Shown here: positions 53,348 to 61,814 of the stretch, piece after piece | Layout of the letters: the number at the start of each line of letters is the position of its first letter | Position numbering within the stretch: the stretch's first letter is position 1 | DNA from: Azorhizobium sp943371865 | GTDB lineage: Bacteria; Pseudomonadota; Alphaproteobacteria; Rhizobiales; Xanthobacteraceae | Length of the DNA stretch: 64,000 nucleotides | Assembly (NCBI RefSeq): GCF_943371865.1 | Contig: NZ_CALRWL010000032.1 | Span: 9,336-73,335 of the forward strand | Direction of reading: 5' to 3' | Translations under genes and position numbers: made by a program | The notes under the pieces: generated by a model | Seen by the model: the letters and a program-made list of their open reading frames with translations, nothing else | The model's database searches: none | What the model was told of the DNA's origin: nothing

Positions 53348-54058
53348 ATGTCGGTTAGCCGGCGGCCGTTTCGTATTGAGGGCTCGGACCGAATGAGCAG
53401 CGTCTTTGATGCTGTCGCCAGCGGCCCGATCGGTGTCTCCGTGGAGGGGCAGCTCGATCGAATTTTAGCCGAAATATCAGAAGTTCGCGGCGAGATCGCC
53501 AAATTCAAGGATCGCGACCCCTCCGCCGATCGCGAACGCGATCGGCACGCCCTCTGGGCGGGGATCGAGACCATCCAGGATGCGATCCGCAACACAAAGA
53601 TGGAGATCGCTACGCTCCATTCCGAGGGAACGCGCGGCGAGAGCCTGTTTCGCGCCACCGACGAACTGGATGCGGTGGTTCAGGATACCGAGGAGGCAAC
53701 CGAAGCCATTCTGTCATCCGCCGAGACCATCGACACTGCGGTGTCGGTCCTGATCGGGCGGTTGAGTGGCGAGGAACTGACCCTGGCCGAAGAAATCCAG
53801 GCACAGACCATCAAGACGTTCGAGGCCTGCAACTTCCAGGACATCACCGGCCAGCGCATCAAGAAAGTGGTGAAGCTGATCGAGTTCATCGAAGCCCGCG
53901 TCAATCGCATGACCGACATCTGGGGCGGGGCCGACATGGTCGCGCAGAACTCCGGCATTGTCGCTCGTGAGGGTGACGAAGCTCTGCTCAACGGTCCGGC
54001 GTTGTCGACCGATGAGAATGTCGTCTCCCAGGACGATATCGACTCCCTGTTCGCCTGA
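53348..54058 (+). CDS. cheZ: CheZ-type CheY-P phosphatase
   Basis: CheZ removes phosphate from CheY-P. The 236-residue, mostly helical protein contains EACNFQDITGQRIKKVVKLI (about residues 158-177), with the D-x3-Q pair that places the catalytic water, in a long helix as expected. Its C-terminus, VVSQDDIDSLFA, resembles the CheY-P-binding peptide at the start of FliM, and in CheZ proteins the C-terminus likewise docks CheY-P. AAGGAGG 5 bases before the ATG at 53348 fixes the start; the frame is open to 53327. It is divergent from cheY. Confidence 0.93.
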   Translation: MSVSRRPFRIEGSDRMSSVFDAVASGPIGVSVEGQLDRILAEISEVRGEIAKFKDRDPSADRERDRHALWAGIETIQDAIRNTKMEIATLHSEGTRGESLFRATDELDAVVQDTEEATEAILSSAETIDTAVSVLIGRLSGEELTLAEEIQAQTIKTFEACNFQDITGQRIKKVVKLIEFIEARVNRMTDIWGGADMVAQNSGIVAREGDEALLNGPALSTDENVVSQDDIDSLFA

Positions 54059-54757
54059 TCGACCAGTGGCAAACGCGGCCGGCGCGGTGCGCCGGCCCGC
54101 GTGCGTCTGGACCGGACCCACGGGCCGATCCATTCAGGGCAACTTCCCCAGTTCAGCGTCCGTCTCGCTTTGCCGCGACGCCCGCGTTCGACAGGGCTCA
54201 GACACGTAAGCCCGGCTTTCGCCCCGGGGCGTCCACGCCCGACGGTGGCCTGCCGCTGCCCTTGCCGTGCCATCTCTGGTGCCCGATTTCACCGCGCCTC
54301 GAAACCTTCCCCCTCGCCGCCCATCCGATCACGCGCCATGCGGAGCGGAGGCACGCCGCCGCGCCGTGCCGGCCCGGTGTGGATCTCCCAGGTGTCTCGC
54401 CGCAACAGTGTCGGCCGCACAGGCTTGCGATGGTAGCCGGGCGCAGCCGAAGGCCACTGGCGGCGAATGCCGCGCCGCGCGAGCCACAGGGCCGGGCGAT
54501 ACCGACCGCATCCAAAAAGGGTTTGGGCTGAGAGAGCGCCGATCCGTGGCGGCCACGGCGGCGCCGACGCCTCATTTAGCGGCAACGGCTGCAGCAGGCC
54601 GGACAGCCGCCACGGCCCGGAGGGACATCCGCGGTCGTTGGATGGCTGCCAGATAGCGCTCGAAGCGGTGCCCTGCACGCAGGCCGTGGGACGTCGCGCG
54701 GCGGCACGTCAGATGACAGGCGATGGTCGGAGGCCGGCGCGGCGCCGACCATTGCCT
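54059..54757. other. 699-bp gap between cheZ and the lytic transglycosylase gene
   Basis: No gene is convincing. Several Arg/Pro/Ala-rich frames are open on both strands, as expected of GC-rich noncoding DNA. I saw no clear terminator, repeat or RNA in it. Confidence 0.5.
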
Positions 54758-55366
54758 TCACCCGGCGGTTGGCGCTGGGTCGGGCGCGTCGCAGAAGGCC
54801 TTCGCGGTCGGGGTCCAGGCGCCGATGCCGACGGCCACCAGGTTCTTCATCACCCGGCACACATAGCGCTTCTGCCCAGTGGGGTTGTTCGGGCCGGCAT
54901 TATAGCGCGCCACCGCCATGGTCCAGGTGCCGTGGCGCTGCTTCAGTTCCTTGAGGAAGCGGGCGGCCTGATCCACGTTCTCCCGCGGGTCGAACATATC
55001 CTCCAGGGATTTGAACTCGGCCCGGTGCCAATAGAAATTGGCCTGCATGCAGCCGATGTCGATCAGCTTCACGCCCCGGGCATTGGCCTCCTTGAACCGC
55101 GCCAGGGCTTCCGCCAGCGTGTTCGAGAGATAGTCCTTGCCTTCAATATAGAGGGTGAAGGGATGCATGGAGCCCTTTACCCCGGTTTCCGTCAGCCCCA
55201 CCGCATAGAGGATGGGGAGGGGAATCTGGTATTTCGCCGCCGCCCGGACCAATTCCTTCTCGCAGGCATTGGGCTGGACGGTCAAAGGCGGAGCGGCTGC
55301 GGCCGGGCTAGACGCGGAAACCGCCGCCAAAGTCAGGAGCACGGCCAGGGCTGCGCGCTTGATCAT
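54758..55366 (-). CDS. Flagellar-operon lytic transglycosylase (SLT domain)
   Basis: The 202-residue precursor has a signal peptide (MIKRAALAVLLTLAAVSASS, then PAAAAP) and a transglycosylase domain: ILYAVGLTETG with the catalytic Glu, IGCMQANFYWH and AVARYNAGPNN. In alphaproteobacteria that lack the peptidoglycan-cutting part of FlgJ, such an enzyme (SltF type) opens the wall for the flagellar rod. The ATG at 55366 follows AAAGGA; an ATG at 55393 is also open. It overlaps the 3' end of fliK by 59 bp, a long overlap which ties it to the flagellar operon. Confidence 0.92.
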   Translation of the reverse strand: MIKRAALAVLLTLAAVSASSPAAAAPPLTVQPNACEKELVRAAAKYQIPLPILYAVGLTETGVKGSMHPFTLYIEGKDYLSNTLAEALARFKEANARGVKLIDIGCMQANFYWHRAEFKSLEDMFDPRENVDQAARFLKELKQRHGTWTMAVARYNAGPNNPTGQKRYVCRVMKNLVAVGIGAWTPTAKAFCDAPDPAPTAG

Positions 55367-57266
55367 CTCGGGATTGTCCTTTCTGTCGGTCATCGTCGGC
55401 GCCGCGGCCCTGCTGGTCGCGTCCACCCTGCTCGCGCGGCGTTTCCGCATCGCCGGCGGCGCTCTGCTGGCTGGCGAAGGGCCGCCCGGCATCCTGGCCG
55501 GTCAATTGGGTGAGGCCGGCGCCGTCGCCGCCCACGATGGTGATGCTGTCGGCGGTGATGCCCGAGGCCGCCAGCAGGTCGAGCAAGGCGGACTGGTCAC
55601 GCTCCAGCATCCGGGCAGTGTCCGCATTGCTGGCGCGCAGGCGGATTTCCAGCCCGGTGCTGCTCAGCCGCATGCGCACGTTCACCGTGCCGAGATCGTC
55701 CGGCGACAACTGGATGTCCAGCAGGCGCACCGGCCCGGCGATGAGGTTCGCGGTCGGCCCGGCGGCGCTGGAGGTGGCGCCCATGGAGCTGGCTTCGGCG
55801 GCAATGGCGGTGCCGATCTGGCGCAGGGTGGCCAGGGCCGGGGTCGCCGGCTGGCTTGATCCGCCGATGGCCGCAACACCCGTGAGCGGCGCGCCATCAG
55901 CTTCCGCACGCGCGAGGCTGACATCCTCCGCCCGCTCCTGGGTCACGTCGCCGCCCCCTGTGGCCTGGGCGGTCGCGCCCCGGGTCGTGGCGGCGGTGGC
56001 ATCGGCGCTCCGAGCGGTCTGCCGCGCCTCAGAGGTGCGTCCGGTGTCGCGGTTGGCAGAGCGCGGGGTGATCAGGGTTGCGGCGTTCATTTCCGCTTCC
56101 CCCTCCGCCGAGGCAGCGGTGCCGGTCCCGGGTGCGACAATGGTCGGCGTGATGGCCGCGCGCGTGGCCGCGGTGCCGCTGGCGTTTGCGGCCAACTGGC
56201 GGGCGGCGCCATCCGGTGCGCCGTTGCGCAGGTCGAAGCTCGGTGTGCTCTCGCCATCGGTGGGCGCCGTCCCCGCCGCTGCCAGCGCGCTGGCCGTATC
56301 CGGTGCGCTGGCGCCATTGAGCGCCAAGGTGCGGATCGGTGCGAAATGGGTCTCGCGCGACAGGATGGTGATGCGCATGGGCTGGGCCGCCGTCGCGGCC
56401 TCGGTGGTCGTTGCGCCGGCGGCGCCGGTGTCGCGGCCGGCCGTGGACTGCCCGGCGGCGGCCCGCGCCGCCGCTTCGGCTGGCAGGGCTGCGAGCGGCA
56501 TCGCCATGGTCTGCGGCAGGCCGGCGGTGGCTGCGTCCGGCAAGACTTGGGACGCGGTGCCATTCGGCCCTGAAGCATCGGCGTCGGCCGCTTCATTCTC
56601 GGTGTGCGCCCAACTGCTGTCATGGGCGGTGACGGTGTCTTCCGCCTCGGTCCGGCCAAACAGCAGCGATGTCAGGGCCTGGTTGCCCTGAAGGCGCCGG
56701 TCCTTGGCGTCCGCCGCCTCGCCGCGGGGGGAGGTCGGGGCGGATTTATCGGTGGTGACCTGTGCGGTCGCGGCCTCGGCACTCACCATGTCCTCGGCAT
56801 CCTGCGCCGCCAGGGCCTTGGCGGCGTCGGCGGCGGACAGCAGTCGGGCGGCGGCTTCCGCGAGCGCCTGGCGTGTGGCATTGGCCTGGGTCGCGGTGGC
56901 GGTCCGGGTGCTCTTGCTGCCTTGTCCGGAAAGCAGGCTGGCCGCCGTGTCGCCTGCCAGCGTCTCGCTGTCCTGCGCGGTGCCGCTGCGGCCATCCGTG
57001 GCAGAGCGGCTCTTGCCGGCGGAGGCCAGGGCATCCGCGAGGCTCTGGGCTGCGGTGTCGGTGGCCGTGGCCTCGGCGCTTGCGGCGGTCTCTGCCGTCG
57101 CGCTGGGGCGGTTGGGTTCGGCGGTCTGGCGCCCGATGTCACGAAACATCTCGCCGAAGCGGTTGCGATCGGCCTCGCCGCCGCCGTCCGGGTCCACGGG
57201 CTTGCCCGATGTGGCATCCGCACCGCGCGCCTGGGGCAGGGCCAGGGTGATGTTGAATGCGCTCAT
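55308..57266 (-). CDS. fliK: Flagellar hook-length control protein FliK (MotD)
   Basis: FliK is secreted by the flagellar export gate and sets hook length. The 652-residue protein is very rich in Ala, Thr, Ser and Gly for its first about 470 residues, the ruler region. The folded C-terminal domain is recognisable: VRLLDIQLSPDDLGTVNVRM, LSSTGLEIRLRASNADTARM, LLDLLAASGI, followed by a Gln/Arg/Gly-rich tail. In rhizobia the gene after motC was first named motD and is the local FliK. Its start overlaps the motC stop as ATGA. Confidence 0.9.
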   Translation of the reverse strand: MSAFNITLALPQARGADATSGKPVDPDGGGEADRNRFGEMFRDIGRQTAEPNRPSATAETAASAEATATDTAAQSLADALASAGKSRSATDGRSGTAQDSETLAGDTAASLLSGQGSKSTRTATATQANATRQALAEAAARLLSAADAAKALAAQDAEDMVSAEAATAQVTTDKSAPTSPRGEAADAKDRRLQGNQALTSLLFGRTEAEDTVTAHDSSWAHTENEAADADASGPNGTASQVLPDAATAGLPQTMAMPLAALPAEAAARAAAGQSTAGRDTGAAGATTTEAATAAQPMRITILSRETHFAPIRTLALNGASAPDTASALAAAGTAPTDGESTPSFDLRNGAPDGAARQLAANASGTAATRAAITPTIVAPGTGTAASAEGEAEMNAATLITPRSANRDTGRTSEARQTARSADATAATTRGATAQATGGGDVTQERAEDVSLARAEADGAPLTGVAAIGGSSQPATPALATLRQIGTAIAAEASSMGATSSAAGPTANLIAGPVRLLDIQLSPDDLGTVNVRMRLSSTGLEIRLRASNADTARMLERDQSALLDLLAASGITADSITIVGGDGAGLTQLTGQDAGRPFASQQSAAGDAETPREQGGRDQQGRGADDDRQKGQSRDDQARSPGRAPDFGGGFRV

Positions 57267-59734
57267 CGGGGGGCCTCTTTCAGCAGGGCGTCAATCTTAT
57301 CCAGCGCGCCGCGGGCCCGGTTCTCGACGGCGTTCTGCGGCGGCGCATCCTCGGCCTTTGGGGCCGGCGGGGGCGGCGGCGGGGGGGCAGCCGCAGCCAC
57401 CCGCTGTTCGGGCGCAGCCGGCAGCCGGGGCAGAAGCGCGGGGGCGCCGGTGGTTGCGGTCAGCTTCATCGGGTCCACCTTGGTCGGCGCCGTGGCGGCA
57501 ACCCGGGTGGTCTCACCGGCGCTCTTGACCAGTTCCGCCGTGGTGATGGCGGCGTCCAGCAGCATCACGTCATCCGGCGGCAGGCGCGTGCGCACGGCGG
57601 TCCGCAGGTCGGCGAGAGCGGCGTCCACATCCTTGCTGGAGGCGGCGCGCACCGCGCCACGATAGACTCGTGCCCGTTCAAAATCCGAGGACACCGGCTG
57701 AGCTTCCGCCAGCACCCGCTCCGCCGCGAGGGTGGCAGCCACCAGCTTGCCCTGGTTGAGGGCGCCGCGGGCCACCATCAGATACACCTCCACGCGGCTG
57801 TCCCGATCCAGCGGCTGGAGCAGGGCGGTCAGCCGCGGAAACTGGGTCGGATCGTTGAGGAAGGCCATGCGGGTCAGGGCCGCGGCGAAGCGCTGACGGA
57901 AGTTGCCCGCATAGACCGAGTAGCGGAAGCGGAAGAGATACTGCCGCGAGAGCTGCTCGAACTGGTTCACATCGCCGATCTGGGCGGCCACCAGGATCTC
58001 GCGGCGCAGGGCCGCTTCTTCCACCAGGGTGCCGGGCATCAGCAGGCGGGCCACGTCCAGCATGGCCATGGCCTTGCGCGGATCCTTGCGCACGGTCACG
58101 GCCGCCTGGGCCAGGGCGATCTGGCCGCCGAGGGCGTCGGGCAGGCGCAAAGCGTCGATCTCGCCGAGATAGCGCTCGGCATCGTCCTCGCGGCCTTCCA
58201 CATAGGCCAGGGCGCCGCGCAGCAGCCGCTCGTCCACCGCCGGGAGCGGCTTGAGCTTCAGCAGATTGCGCAGTTCGTCGGGGCCGCCGCCGCTGAGGAA
58301 GAAGATCACCGCGGCCCGGCCGTTGCGCGGGTCCTGCCACACTTCTGGGTCGGTGGCGCGGAACTGGGTCTCGATCTCGGTGATGAGGGTGCGCTGGCTC
58401 TGCAGGGCGTTGGTATCGCCCGAGGCGATCAGATCCTGCAGGCGCTGCAGGCGCCGCACCATTTCATAGGGGGCCGGACCGGTGCTCTTGCGCTCCACGG
58501 TGGTGACAACGGTGGGGACCGGCGGCGGTGTATAGGGCGCTTCCGCGGCGGCGGCCGGCTTGGCGGTTTCGCTGGCGTTCGCGCTGCCGGGCGAGACGGC
58601 GGACACCAGGCCGACGATGGCCGAGGTCACGGTGGGGATGCGCTGAAGCATCGCATCGGCCACCATCGCCGGATCCGGGGGCAGGATGGGGCCGAGCGCG
58701 TCCTCGGGGGCCTTTTCCTTGCGTGCCGTGGGCGCGGCGCCGTTGGTCTGGCCGACGGCGCCGGCCAGCTGCACCGCCGGGGACAGCGCGTCGCTGGTCA
58801 CCGGGGTGGGCATTTCCCGCTGGATGGGCGGCAGTTCGGATGCTTCCGAGCGCACGGGATCGAGTGCCAGATCCACAATGCGTCCGGGCGCCGGAGCCGG
58901 AGCCGGGGCCGGGGCCGGAGCCGCCGCCACCACCACCGTCGGCGCGGCGGCGAGGACCGGCGCAGGCGCGGCCGGGGGAGCCTTCTCGATCGGCGGAGCA
59001 ACGGCGGCGACGGCCACCGGTGCGGCGGCGGGGGCCGGCCGGTTCGGCGAAATCGCAATGGTCCGCACCTGGATCGGCTTCAGGCCGGTGGTCGGGGCCG
59101 TGACCGGACGAGGCTCAGGCAGCGGAATTACCCGGCGCCCGACGGGCGGCACCAGGGGCTCGCTCGGATCTGCTGCGGCGACCGCAACCGGAACGTCCTG
59201 GGCGGGCGGGGCCGCGGCGGGTGCGGGCGTCGGCACCGTGGCAGCCTCGACCGGCTCTGCCCCGACCGGCGTCGCCGTCGCGAGAGGCGCGGCAACCGGT
59301 ACGGCACCCACCGGCGCCGCTGCGGGCGCGGCAACGGGGGCCGGCGCGGCTTCGGGCACGGCACCAGCCTGGGCCGCGGCCGGGGCGCTCCCCTGGAGCG
59401 CCGCTTCGGCCTTGAGGGCGGACGCCGGATATTGGAGCAGCAGCAACTGCGTCGGCTCAAGGGTGATCTTCGGCCGGCGCAACGGCAGCGGCACGGACGG
59501 CAGCGGGGCTGCCTGCGCCACGCCATCGGCGGCGATGGACACCGGAGTCAGCACCACGTCGCTGACAACCGGCCGATGCGGCGGCAGGGGCGCCGACGCA
59601 TCTTCGGGCAGCGGCACCTCATTGCTGGGGCGCGGCCGCAGGAAGGACAGCAGGTCGAACTCCTCCGCCCGCGCCGGAAGGGCGGACAGCAGGATCGACA
59701 GGGCGAGGACGGGGGAGAGGGGGCCGCGGCGCAT
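57263..59734 (-). CDS. motC: Chemotaxis/motility protein MotC with a large Ala/Pro-rich insertion
   Basis: MotC is a periplasmic protein of rhizobia that binds MotB and helps control motor torque. The 823-residue precursor has a signal peptide (LALSILLSALPARA) and a conserved helical-repeat part from about residue 419 (PYEMVRRLQRLQDLIASGD) to 740 (AELVKSAGETTRV). Between, about residues 100-415 form an Ala/Pro/Val low-complexity region, and another Pro/Ala run (APPPPPPPAPK) lies near the end. Classical MotC has about 430 residues. The ATG overlaps the motB stop by one base (TGATG). Confidence 0.9.
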   Translation of the reverse strand: MRRGPLSPVLALSILLSALPARAEEFDLLSFLRPRPSNEVPLPEDASAPLPPHRPVVSDVVLTPVSIAADGVAQAAPLPSVPLPLRRPKITLEPTQLLLLQYPASALKAEAALQGSAPAAAQAGAVPEAAPAPVAAPAAAPVGAVPVAAPLATATPVGAEPVEAATVPTPAPAAAPPAQDVPVAVAAADPSEPLVPPVGRRVIPLPEPRPVTAPTTGLKPIQVRTIAISPNRPAPAAAPVAVAAVAPPIEKAPPAAPAPVLAAAPTVVVAAAPAPAPAPAPAPGRIVDLALDPVRSEASELPPIQREMPTPVTSDALSPAVQLAGAVGQTNGAAPTARKEKAPEDALGPILPPDPAMVADAMLQRIPTVTSAIVGLVSAVSPGSANASETAKPAAAAEAPYTPPPVPTVVTTVERKSTGPAPYEMVRRLQRLQDLIASGDTNALQSQRTLITEIETQFRATDPEVWQDPRNGRAAVIFFLSGGGPDELRNLLKLKPLPAVDERLLRGALAYVEGREDDAERYLGEIDALRLPDALGGQIALAQAAVTVRKDPRKAMAMLDVARLLMPGTLVEEAALRREILVAAQIGDVNQFEQLSRQYLFRFRYSVYAGNFRQRFAAALTRMAFLNDPTQFPRLTALLQPLDRDSRVEVYLMVARGALNQGKLVAATLAAERVLAEAQPVSSDFERARVYRGAVRAASSKDVDAALADLRTAVRTRLPPDDVMLLDAAITTAELVKSAGETTRVAATAPTKVDPMKLTATTGAPALLPRLPAAPEQRVAAAAPPPPPPPAPKAEDAPPQNAVENRARGALDKIDALLKEAPR

Positions 59735-61125
59735 CAGTTGGGCACCTTCAACACGATTTCAATACGGCGGTTTTCCGCCGCGAACGGATCGGCCGGGTTC
59801 TTCAGGCTGCGATCAGCGAAGCCTTCGATATTGTTCACCCGCGGGTCCTGCAACCCACCACGCACGAGCATGTAATAGGCCATATGGGCGCGGGCGCTGG
59901 ACAGCCGCCAATTGTCATAGGTGTCCGAGCGATAGGGGCGCCCGTCCGTATAGCCGCGCACGACGATCTCGCCGGGGCGCTTGGCCAGTGCCTGCGCCAC
60001 CTTTTCCATGGCCCGCACCAGCCGGCCATCGGGGACGGCGGAACCCACGGGGAACATGGAATAGTTCTGGTCGTCGGTGAGGCTGATGATCAAGCCTTCC
60101 TTGGTGGCGCGCACATCCACGCGGGGGGCGCGGACATCACCCATGGTGCTCTGCACCGCCGCCACCACTTCGCCGCGCAATTTGTCCGCATTGGCCTGGT
60201 CGGCCTTGATGGTGCCGGCGCCGGCGGTGGTGTCGCCCTTGAGTTGCTCGCCCTTGGCCGCGTCGCCCTTGGCGGCGGTGCCCTTGGCATTGTCGCCGGT
60301 GGTGGCCGTGCCCTTGGACTGATCGCCGCTGGCGGCGGTGCCGCGGGCGGTTTCCCCCTTGGCCGCTTCGCCCTTGCCGACGTTCGGCTTGGTGCCGTCG
60401 GGCTTGGCCACGACGACCGGCGCGCCGCCCTGGGTCGGCGCCGCATCGGGAGCGGCGACCAGGGTCATCTCAACGCCGGCTTCCGAGGGGAAATCGCCAA
60501 TGCCGCGCGCCGCCGAGACCGACGCGTCCGGGCGCTGCTGGGTGGGGGCGTTCAGGCTTTGCGGGCCCGGCTTTTCGGTCTTCAGCTTGCGGGCGGCGGT
60601 CATCTGCCAATAGACCGGATCGAACGGATCGCGGGTGGCATCACCGGCGCTATTGCCGGGACGGCCGGTCTCGCCCACCGCGGCATCCGGCGTGCTCATC
60701 TCGGAGGGATCGGCCTCGCCGGCGAGCTTGGAGAGCACCGCATAGGGATCCTGGAACGCGGCGCGGTCCTTGTCGCCCTTCTGGGTGTCCGAGCCGGGGC
60801 CGGTGCCGGCGCCCGCGGTCTGCTTCATGGCCGACTTCTGATCGCCATCCGCGGAGGTGCCTTCGGGCTTGATGTCCTCGGGCTCGTTGAGGCCCTTGCG
60901 CTCGGTCATGCTCTCGGCGAGGTGCACCGGATTGAAATAGCTGGCGATCGCCTTCTTCACATCCTTATCGGTGACGTTGATCAGCCACATGATGAGGAAG
61001 AAGGCCATCATGGCGGTCATGAAGTCGGCGTGCGCCACCTTCCACGCGCTGGAATGGTGCTCGTGCTCTTCTTCTTCGTGCCGCTTGATGATGATGATTT
61101 CGGCGTGATCGCCCTTGTCGGACAT
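59734..61125 (-). CDS. motB: Flagellar motor stator protein MotB
   Basis: MotB anchors the proton-driven stator to peptidoglycan. The 463-residue protein has a charged start with His/Glu runs, the plug and membrane helix KVAHADFMTAMMAFFLIMWL with the essential Asp (about 34), and a C-terminal OmpA-like domain (GEIVVRGYTDGRPYRSDTYD, NWRLSSARAHMAYYM, NRRIEIVLKV). The linker is long and carries KG-x-AA/KGTAA-type repeats at about residues 248-308. motA is not in this window. It starts 8 bp after fliH. Confidence 0.96.
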   Translation of the reverse strand: MSDKGDHAEIIIIKRHEEEEHEHHSSAWKVAHADFMTAMMAFFLIMWLINVTDKDVKKAIASYFNPVHLAESMTERKGLNEPEDIKPEGTSADGDQKSAMKQTAGAGTGPGSDTQKGDKDRAAFQDPYAVLSKLAGEADPSEMSTPDAAVGETGRPGNSAGDATRDPFDPVYWQMTAARKLKTEKPGPQSLNAPTQQRPDASVSAARGIGDFPSEAGVEMTLVAAPDAAPTQGGAPVVVAKPDGTKPNVGKGEAAKGETARGTAASGDQSKGTATTGDNAKGTAAKGDAAKGEQLKGDTTAGAGTIKADQANADKLRGEVVAAVQSTMGDVRAPRVDVRATKEGLIISLTDDQNYSMFPVGSAVPDGRLVRAMEKVAQALAKRPGEIVVRGYTDGRPYRSDTYDNWRLSSARAHMAYYMLVRGGLQDPRVNNIEGFADRSLKNPADPFAAENRRIEIVLKVPN

Positions 61126-61133
61126 GATGCGCC

Positions 61134-61814
61134 TCAGGCCAGTGCTTCAGTCAGATGGGTGGTCCAGGCCCGCAGCTGGGTCTCGATCACGGTGTCGTCG
61201 GCGGTGACCCGCACATCGACCGCATCGCTGGTCTGGAATTCGATGGCCGCGCCCTCATGTCGGGCCCGCAGCACGTCCAGCAGCACGTCCGGGCCGCTGA
61301 TGCGCAACATGGGCGCCTTGGGATCCTTCAGCAGACGGGTGATCAGCGCCGACATCTCCTGCAGGGCCTGCGCGCGCACCGCGTCCGACAGGAACGGCAC
61401 CAGGATGCGGCCCAGCGTGTCGCAGATCCGCGCCTCCATGGCTTCATGGGCGCTGGTCAGATTGCCCTGGAGCGTCTCGGCAGTCTCGGCGGCCCATTGC
61501 TGCCGGGCCAGAGCCAGATGGGCATCGAAGGCTTCCGCATCGCGGCTCCGCTCGGCTTCGAATTCCTGGCGAGCGCTGGCGAGGGCCTCGGACCGGGCGG
61601 CCGCAACCGCTGCGGCCAGGATCGCGGCGTGATCGGGACCGGCCGGCTTGGCGGGACGCGGCGGTGCGGCGGGCGTGTCCGCAGCGGCGGGTGTCGCGGC
61701 GGGATCTGCCGGCGCAGGCGTCGGCTTCTCGTGCAGGTCCTGGAGACCGGCGGGCCGCGGGATGCGCGGCGTGCCGAAGTGCGGCAGGTGAAGCTTGAGA
61801 GCCTTCGCGCTCAT
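61134..61814 (-). CDS. fliH: FliH-like (FlbE) flagellar assembly protein
   Basis: The 226-residue protein has a Pro/Ala-rich N-terminal region followed by a long helical stretch (AAAVAAARSEALASARQEFE to AMEARICDTLGRIL) and a C-terminal domain of FliH kind (PFLSDAVRAQALQEMSALIT, LRISGPDVLLDVLRAR). FliH regulates the export ATPase FliI. AGGAGG precedes the ATG at 61814. Its start overlaps the fliF stop as ATGA. Divergent sequence and position make FliH the best call. Confidence 0.78.
   Translation of the reverse strand: MSAKALKLHLPHFGTPRIPRPAGLQDLHEKPTPAPADPAATPAAADTPAAPPRPAKPAGPDHAAILAAAVAAARSEALASARQEFEAERSRDAEAFDAHLALARQQWAAETAETLQGNLTSAHEAMEARICDTLGRILVPFLSDAVRAQALQEMSALITRLLKDPKAPMLRISGPDVLLDVLRARHEGAAIEFQTSDAVDVRVTADDTVIETQLRAWTTHLTEALA

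Noticed and set aside
54198..54678. Minus-strand frames in the cheZ-transglycosylase gap
   Set aside because: Arg/Pro-rich, overlapping one another in several frames, no motif.
57257..59875. 872-codon open frame antisense to motC
   Set aside because: Arg/Gly-rich shadow of the Ala/Pro-rich region.
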